Origin: SIG307 sp045596385
GTDB lineage: Bacteria; Bacillota; Clostridia; Lachnospirales; Lachnospiraceae
Length of the DNA: 64,000 nt
NCBI GenBank assembly: GCA_045596385.1
Contig: JAZOCC010000034.1
Location: 1-64,000, forward strand
Direction: 5' to 3'
This document shows positions 59,160 to 64,000 of the stretch, piece by piece (positions within the stretch are counted from its first letter, which is position 1; each line of letters starts with the position of its first letter). The notes beneath the pieces are model-generated. The model did not search any database. It was not told where the DNA came from and was given only the letters and a program-made list of their open reading frames with translations. The translations under genes were made by a program, and so were the position numbers.

Positions 59160-60944
59160 TTACTTGTGGGTACTGTCTCCACAAAAGCAAATCCCCCTCG
59201 CCCGGTTCACACACAGCAAGATGTCCTCCTTCCTGATTTCATCAAACCACCAACCACGGTACACCGGATTTGATATCATCTGTTCATTCTCCAACTCAGT
59301 AAATAACCGCTCCGCATATTCTTCTCCAACAGAATTCAAGCACTCCTCACTCTCCTCCTCTTTCGAGAGCAGGTTTCGTAACACCCAGGCTAAAGAATGA
59401 AGCTGTTCGTTAGTTTTCAAGAACGCTGCTGCCGTCATGTCCACGGAATATTCCCCGCAAATCACCTTTTTGCTATCCTCGGTACAAACAGTCTGCAGCA
59501 ACAGGGATTTCGTTCCTTCGCCTGGAAGTAAAACTTCTCTTTTGCTCTCTTGAACTTCCGTGCACGCACTTTCGGAAACAGGTAAATTCAGTGCCTTTAC
59601 CTCTTCCGTCACATCCGTCGCCACATATTCATGCAGCAACAGGACCGTGTCCGCGATCTTTAAATACTCTCCCGAGCCGCCGATAACAAGGATTGTCGAT
59701 ATCCCTTTCTGTTCCGCAATATTTCGGATTCTGTCCGTAAACGGAATGATGACTTCGTTTTTTACAATTCTCCGCATCAGTTCATCGCGAATCATAAAGT
59801 TCGTCGCACTCTTGTCTTCATCAATGGTCAGAAGGAGACTCCCTCCCACAATTGCTTCAATGATATTTGCCGCCTGAGAAATACTTCCGCTGGCATGCTT
59901 CGTGGTAAAATTGCGGATGTCCTGAAACGGAATCTCGGAGAAAAACATGGAAATATCCTCGTTTGCCACATATCGTCCATCCTCCGCATTTGTTACCACA
60001 AGGCTTTGCTCCGCCACCACAAACTCCCTGCCGTCTCCCGGTACATGATTGTAAATTCCGGCCTCGATTGCCTCAAGTAGAGTGGTTTTTCCGGAAAATC
60101 CCGCACCGGTAATGACCGTAATTCCTTTTGGAATCCCCATGCCGGAAAGTGTTGTTCCGTCCTTCATGGAAACCGTCACCCGCAGACGCTCCGGCGATAA
60201 AAACGGCACCGCACTCTCAAGAGGTTCCTCGCTGTCGCCCTTTCTCGGAAGAACACTTCCGTCCGCCACAAAAGCCACATAGTCCTTTTCCCGGCAAAAC
60301 GTTCGTAACGCCATCTGCCTTTTATAAACAGACAATCTCGCCCGCAGTTCTTCCTTATCAAGGAATGTACTACCTTCTTCCACAGTCTTTAAAATGTCCG
60401 TTATCATCCGGCTGATTCGCTCTCCGAGAATCGATACTCCCGCTCCCGTCGGGAACAGCACAAACAGCTTCAACACAAAGGTTTGCGTCTCCTTATTGTA
60501 GAGCAACCCGCTACGCCTCAAAACCCGACAATCCGGTTTCTGACACTGGATTTTCGACAACAGACGCTCCAGCTTGTTGTTTGCCGTGTACTTTTCGCTC
60601 AGTTCCTCAAACAGAGCACTATAGTATCGTAACAGATAGTCCTCAAAAAACACCGGATATTGCTCAATTTCCTCTGCGTCCACTCTTAAAAACTCCGCAT
60701 CCAGATTAATATACATTGCCACATTGGCCGGATACTTTGGATTCAGCGGTACAAATTTTACGGTGATTCCATCCACGTACTCATAGGCGTCTCTCCATCT
60801 GCTTAGCAAATAGGAAATCGGTTTTCCATTCAAATTTGTCTGTCCGTTTGATCGTAATACTTTTTTCAGTTCTCTTATTTTTGTATAATCATTCATCATA
60901 TTTGCAGCAATCAGCCTCCTTTTCAGTCTCATTTGTTTGTTCAA
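59160..60944 (-). CDS. ABC-class ATPase (COG3044 type), second of a tandem pair
   Basis: About 590 residues. N-terminal domain to about 260; then the ATPase domain with Walker A VITGAGFSGKTTLLEAIEAG, a serine-rich signature-like stretch (TTKHASGSISQAANIIEAIV) and Walker B LLLTIDEDKSATNFMIRDEL. It belongs to the predicted ABC-class ATPases related to the trypanosome RNA-editing protein MRB1590; the bacterial role is unknown. The start is uncertain: the frame opens with TTG at 60944, ATG follows at 60932, and ATGATG at 60899 has AAGGAGG about 15 bases away. Confidence 0.8.
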   Translation of the reverse strand: MNKQMRLKRRLIAANMMNDYTKIRELKKVLRSNGQTNLNGKPISYLLSRWRDAYEYVDGITVKFVPLNPKYPANVAMYINLDAEFLRVDAEEIEQYPVFFEDYLLRYYSALFEELSEKYTANNKLERLLSKIQCQKPDCRVLRRSGLLYNKETQTFVLKLFVLFPTGAGVSILGERISRMITDILKTVEEGSTFLDKEELRARLSVYKRQMALRTFCREKDYVAFVADGSVLPRKGDSEEPLESAVPFLSPERLRVTVSMKDGTTLSGMGIPKGITVITGAGFSGKTTLLEAIEAGIYNHVPGDGREFVVAEQSLVVTNAEDGRYVANEDISMFFSEIPFQDIRNFTTKHASGSISQAANIIEAIVGGSLLLTIDEDKSATNFMIRDELMRRIVKNEVIIPFTDRIRNIAEQKGISTILVIGGSGEYLKIADTVLLLHEYVATDVTEEVKALNLPVSESACTEVQESKREVLLPGEGTKSLLLQTVCTEDSKKVICGEYSVDMTAAAFLKTNEQLHSLAWVLRNLLSKEEESEECLNSVGEEYAERLFTELENEQMISNPVYRGWWFDEIRKEDILLCVNRARGICFCGDSTHK

Positions 60945-60959
60945 AATATTCGATTATTC

Positions 60960-62738
60960 TCATAAAAACCTCACCTTCCTCATCCGGTTCACCGCCGCCA
61001 GTACATCTTCCTTTCGCGGTAAATCCATAAATCGTTCACATTCCGTAAAATGATTGGAGAAGATGCAATCAAATCCTTCCTCTTCCATTTTGCGGTACAA
61101 TGCTTCCAACTTCGTCCCCACATCAAACTTCGTATCGTTTAAGGACACTTCCAAATACCGTATCAGAAAGCCCACTGCGTTCCTCTGTGCCTGGGTAATG
61201 AGACCCGACAGCATTCGTAAATCAATGGCCTCCTCGCCTACATAGATGATCCCTACATCCGTCACCGCCAGACGCTCCAAGCCGGTTTCCGGTACAAAGG
61301 AGGTAAAGCCTTCTTTGCTTAAAATTCGGTTTTGCTTCCAGTCTGCCGGTTCTACCGGTTGCGGCACATCAATTGTCTCGCCCAGCCGTTTCGCTCCTTC
61401 GGTCACGTTATGTATCCGGTAATCCTCCATCATATATACCCGGTCCGCCACCGACAAATATTCGCCGCTTCCGCCAATCACAAGCACAGTGGAAACTCCT
61501 TCTGTTTCATACAACTCGCTGACCCGTTCCGTAAAGGGCGTAATCGGCTCTTTCTTTACCAGCTCACGCATCCGTGCATCCCGTATCATAAAGTTCGTGG
61601 CACTTCGGTCTTCATCAATCAGAAGCAGCTTACTTCCCATGTTTACCGCTTCCATAATGTTTGCCGCCTGAGAGGTAGAACCGGAAGCCCGCTCCGTAGA
61701 AAAATGTGCCGTGTCTTGTCCCGGTATCCATTTGATAAAAGGTGCAATGTTGACATTTTTCACACTTCGTCCGTCCTCCGCCACAATCCCCATGGCCGTA
61801 GCATCCGTAATGCAAAGCTCTCTTCCGTCGCCCCATGCGTGGTCGTAAATTCCGGCGGAAATCGCCTCAAGTAAAGTAGACTTTCCCGAATATCCGCCTC
61901 CGGTAATGACGGTTACGCCCCTCTTAATACCCATGCCTTTGACACCGCACACCTCGATTTCCTCTTCGGGAACCGCTGTAAACGGCACTGCATTCTTCAT
62001 CGGCAAATCATTTCCTCCTTCTCGCGGCAAAACGCTTCCGTTGGCCAGGAAAGCACAATACGGACTACTCTTCAGCCACTTACGGATATCCCTCTGGAGC
62101 TTCTCTAACTCCAATGCATCCGCATACTCATGTCGCTTAAACTCCGCAATATACCGGTCCACCGTATCCGGCAAATCCTGCGTCAGCATTCGCAGTGTCT
62201 TTCGCAGATTCCGCTCCGGCAACTGTACCTGAAGCATGATGCAAAGGCAAAGTTCCGGCGGTCCCACCTCCTCCGGCGGTATCAAATACACCGCGCCACC
62301 ACTACCAATGGTATAATCCTTTTTCAGACACATCTTAAAGTACACGGAATTCCTCGCCAAGACTTCCCCTCCCGGTCGATAACAGTAATACTTTCCCTTC
62401 TCACTGTCCGGCCGGTTCCGGTTGTACAGCGGCTCATTTAACTCATCGATGTACGGAAAAAATGCCCTCAGGCAATAATCCGCTCCCGCCACACTTGTCT
62501 CCGTAATTCCCAGACACCTTACCGGGATGGATACGGTAATGGTCGGCTTATCCTGTGCCAGCTTGTGGGTCCGTTCTATCCGGTACCCGATATCCTCCCG
62601 GTAATAAGTACTGTCCATATCTTCATAGGGTGCCATTGTTCCCTGATACGGATTCACCAACATCTGCCCTTCATACATCTCCTTATACGTTTTTGTGTTT
62701 GCTTCCATACGTAAAATCATTTGTTTCAATCGTTTCAT
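60960..62738 (-). CDS. ABC-class ATPase (COG3044 type), first of a tandem pair
   Basis: 592 residues. Walker A VITGGGYSGKSTLLEAISAG, the segment FSTERASGSTSQAANIMEAV and Walker B LLLIDEDRSATNFMIRDARM match its neighbour. Conserved PITPFTERVSELYETEGVST and LVIGGSGEYLSVADRVYMME are shared in similar form. The two genes are clear paralogues, separated by only 15 bp, and diverged mainly in the N-terminal domains. Preceded by a GNAT gene 4 bp upstream, so the three form an operon. The ATG follows AGGGGG. Confidence 0.82.
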   Translation of the reverse strand: MKRLKQMILRMEANTKTYKEMYEGQMLVNPYQGTMAPYEDMDSTYYREDIGYRIERTHKLAQDKPTITVSIPVRCLGITETSVAGADYCLRAFFPYIDELNEPLYNRNRPDSEKGKYYCYRPGGEVLARNSVYFKMCLKKDYTIGSGGAVYLIPPEEVGPPELCLCIMLQVQLPERNLRKTLRMLTQDLPDTVDRYIAEFKRHEYADALELEKLQRDIRKWLKSSPYCAFLANGSVLPREGGNDLPMKNAVPFTAVPEEEIEVCGVKGMGIKRGVTVITGGGYSGKSTLLEAISAGIYDHAWGDGRELCITDATAMGIVAEDGRSVKNVNIAPFIKWIPGQDTAHFSTERASGSTSQAANIMEAVNMGSKLLLIDEDRSATNFMIRDARMRELVKKEPITPFTERVSELYETEGVSTVLVIGGSGEYLSVADRVYMMEDYRIHNVTEGAKRLGETIDVPQPVEPADWKQNRILSKEGFTSFVPETGLERLAVTDVGIIYVGEEAIDLRMLSGLITQAQRNAVGFLIRYLEVSLNDTKFDVGTKLEALYRKMEEEGFDCIFSNHFTECERFMDLPRKEDVLAAVNRMRKVRFL

Positions 62739-62742
62739 GGTA

Positions 62743-63255
62743 TCAGCCCCCTGTTCTTTCGTTGCAATCGCAACAATTCCGCTCGTTTCTTACTCTCTTT
62801 TCAAACACCTGCGTTTCCTCGCCCCATACTGTGTGCATCATTTTCCGAAATACAAAGCCGTACTTTTCGTACAAACCGATTTCATTGGAAGAGACATAAA
62901 CATTCTCATATCCGTCCTGTTCCGCAAGTGTGCAAGCGTGTTGGATTAACTTCTCCGAATAACGCTTCCCCCTACATGCCGGATAAGTATACACAAACCC
63001 AATCCACGGCCTCATACCGGGTTCCGTTTCCTCTTCCGTAATTTCATCCCGCTCTGCCAACGTACAAAACGCAAGAAGCTTGGCATCTTCCACCAGCAAT
63101 AAAAGTCTTGTTCTTTCACCGTACCGTTCTTTTAACTGTCCCTGCGTGAGCACCTCATACAAATACTTCGCCGCACGCCAGTCTGCCTGTACAATTTGTT
63201 CCCGCAGGAGTTTTTGCATCTCACTCGATTGCTTAAAATACTCAATAATCTTCAA
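62743..63255 (-). CDS. GNAT-family N-acetyltransferase
   Basis: 170 residues. The GNAT core has LLVEDAKLLAFCTLAERDEI and WIGFVYTYPACRGKRYSEKL (acetyl-CoA loop CRGKRYS), then NVYVSSNEIGLYEKYGFVFR. Substrate unknown. Translation starts with TTG at 63255, seven bases after AAGGAG. It precedes the two ABC-class ATPase genes with almost no gap. Confidence 0.82.
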   Translation of the reverse strand: MKIIEYFKQSSEMQKLLREQIVQADWRAAKYLYEVLTQGQLKERYGERTRLLLLVEDAKLLAFCTLAERDEITEEETEPGMRPWIGFVYTYPACRGKRYSEKLIQHACTLAEQDGYENVYVSSNEIGLYEKYGFVFRKMMHTVWGEETQVFEKRVRNERNCCDCNERTGG

Positions 63256-63374
63256 ATAAACGCTCCTTCATTCTCTGTGTTGTGATTTTCTGTTACATTT
63301 GGTTCTGTTACTTGTTTTGTTGGGAAAAATAAAGAGAACTTCTTATTTAAATCGAGAAATACCTGATTGGAATA

Positions 63375-63447
63375 GAGTTTCGCTGGCGAAACTCCGCGCC
63401 GGTGCGCAGTCACGCAGTGACAACTACCGCTTACGCGCCGTGTACAT
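63375..63447 (+). repeat. Structured repeat (copy 2 of two)
   Basis: Layout: hairpin GAGTTTCGC-tg-GCGAAACTC (63375-63394), CGCGCC, stem GGTGCGCA (63401-63408) closed by TACGCGCC (63432-63439), inside it hairpin GTCAC-gca-GTGAC (63409-63421) and AACTAC, then GTGTACAT. The order and the unpaired words match the repeat at 5433-5510. It fills the gap between the small ORF region and the GNAT gene. Confidence 0.55.
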
Positions 63448-63457
63448 AAACATAGAA

Positions 63458-63481
63458 AGGGCACGTCCGCGGACGTGCCCT
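63458..63481 (-). terminator. Perfect-palindrome terminator
   Basis: AGGGCACGTCCG and CGGACGTGCCCT form an uninterrupted 24-base palindrome, followed on the minus strand by TTTCTATG. It would end the short transcript containing the 19-codon ORF. Confidence 0.6.
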
Positions 63482-63510
63482 GAAAACTCACCAAAAGATT
63501 CCCTGTGCAA

Positions 63511-63570
63511 TTAGAAATTGGACAGAGCTACGGCGACCGATACAACATCCGACTTAAATAAGATTGTCAT
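63511..63570 (-). CDS. 19-codon ORF with consensus promoter and ribosome binding site
   Basis: ATG at 63570 opens MTILFKSDVVSVAVALSNF and stops at 63511. TTAGGAGG lies eight to nine bases upstream and a perfect sigma-A promoter 50-70 bases upstream; a palindromic terminator lies 30 bases downstream. The peptide is moderately hydrophobic and I recognise no family. It could be a small toxin or signal peptide, a leader peptide, or a chance frame in a small RNA. Confidence 0.45.
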   Translation of the reverse strand: MTILFKSDVVSVAVALSNF

Positions 63571-63618
63571 ACAAATCGCCTCCTAACCATAAAAGAAAAA
63601 ACATTCGTTACGATGGTC

Positions 63619-63647
63619 ATTATAACCAACCGTTTCTAATCTGTCAA
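63619..63647 (-). promoter_or_regulatory. Consensus sigma-A promoter of the 19-codon ORF
   Basis: On the minus strand TTGACA (63647-63642), a 17-base spacer and TATAAT (63624-63619), a perfect match. It lies within ten bases of the stop codon of the upstream gene. Confidence 0.8.
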
Positions 63648-63656
63648 GAAAAATTT

Positions 63657-64000
63657 TTATTCCACAAACTCAAACCGAACCCCGTTAATCACTACAGCTT
63701 CAATCTCATCCAAATTCATTATTTCCGGAGACGGACGATACTCCTTCGGTTCCGAATAGAAACGTTCACTGTATAACATAACATCCGAATATAAGTTATC
63801 CTCTTTGGCATGGGTTGTGTTGTGTGCTGCTCCCTGCGGTAAAGGTTCCCTGCTTCCATCTTTCATAATGAAGTAGGAGTTCGCTTCCAATGCATCGATT
63901 TCTTCCTCCGGCATCAACCACTTTTCCTCATAATAATTGTCGTTCTGAGACCGTTCAAACACCCCGTGATTTTGCGCATAAATAACAAAGGACATCGGGG
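63657..64000 (-). CDS. Hypothetical protein, C-terminal part (cut by the window edge)
   Basis: The last 112 or more codons of a minus-strand gene, open to the window edge. The visible part starts MSFVIYAQNHGVFERSQNDN, has an acidic stretch (LMPEEEIDALEANSYFIM) and ends NLDEIEAVVINGVRFEFVE. An ATG lies at 63995, but only five bases upstream are visible, so it may be internal. The ending hints at the extracytoplasmic part of a sigma-factor regulator of the DUF4179 kind, only a weak resemblance. Confidence 0.4.
   Translation of the reverse strand, partial: PMSFVIYAQNHGVFERSQNDNYYEEKWLMPEEEIDALEANSYFIMKDGSREPLPQGAAHNTTHAKEDNLYSDVMLYSERFYSEPKEYRPSPEIMNLDEIEAVVINGVRFEFVE

Noticed and set aside
63252..63494. 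Minus-strand open frame of 80 codons
   Set aside because: It crosses the palindromic terminator and the structured repeat and has no ribosome binding site.

Overview
The window looks like a chromosomal segment of an anaerobic, fibre-degrading gut or rumen Firmicute, most likely Lachnospiraceae. The grounds are Gram-positive ribosome binding sites and sigma-A promoters, lipoprotein signal peptides with Pro/Thr/Glu linkers, rubrerythrin, MecA, Rex-controlled AdhE and a large xylan-utilisation region. No tRNA, rRNA or CRISPR array was seen. Most genes are on the minus strand.

Layout. (1) 0-3.1 kb: the end of an IS256-type insertion sequence, then small accessory enzymes (nucleotidyltransferase, P-loop kinase, Nudix, GNAT, ProC-like reductase). 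(2) 3.2-11.2 kb: a 321-bp nested palindrome, then the F1Fo ATP synthase operon atpZ-I-B-E-F-H-A-G-D-C. Its c subunit has the residues of sodium-coupled enzymes, and a structured repeat sits between atpG and atpD. (3) 11.3-20.5 kb: housekeeping genes: DUF402 protein, MFS transporter, rubrerythrin, RpiB, Sua5, cell-wall amidase, GH18 protein, a protein kinase with an extra MinD/CpaE-like domain, and MecA.

(4) 20.5-38.9 kb: one long minus-strand cluster behind a promoter with a LacI/CcpA-like operator, next to a divergent AraC regulator. It holds two carbohydrate ABC importers without ATPases. One binding protein is membrane-anchored and fused to two carbohydrate-binding-like domains. Between the importers lie a DUF5696 lipoprotein, a YIP1 membrane protein and an NHL-TPR membrane protein; at the end come a GH10-like protein with altered catalytic residues and a GH3 beta-xylosidase. 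(5) 38.9-45.5 kb: a Thr/Pro-linker lipoprotein with a duplicated domain, a small membrane protein, a broken regulator, an APH-fold kinase and adhE under a Rex operator. (6) 45.6-54.1 kb: glucuronoarabinoxylan enzymes: GH43, CE15 glucuronoyl esterase, UxuA, GH67 alpha-glucuronidase and divergent GH51 arabinofuranosidase, with a CcpA-like site between the last two. Together with region 4 this forms a Gram-positive xylan locus that imports oligosaccharides and removes arabinose and (methyl)glucuronate side chains.

(7) 54.4-64 kb: hicAB with paired operator repeats, a DUF3788/DUF3795 gene under a LexA-like box, dCMP deaminase, thioesterase, PncC, an unannotated 31-aa holin-like type I toxin locus whose promoter also contains a LexA-like box, an XRE regulator with a FliG-C-like tail, two tandem ABC-class ATPases, a GNAT protein and a 19-codon ORF behind a consensus promoter.

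Three kinds of structured intergenic element stand out. A pair at about 41.8 and 54.3 kb shares a conserved core inside non-homologous but base-paired arms. A pair at about 5.5 and 63.4 kb shares a short multi-hairpin pattern. The 321-bp palindrome at 3.2-3.5 kb is unrelated to either.
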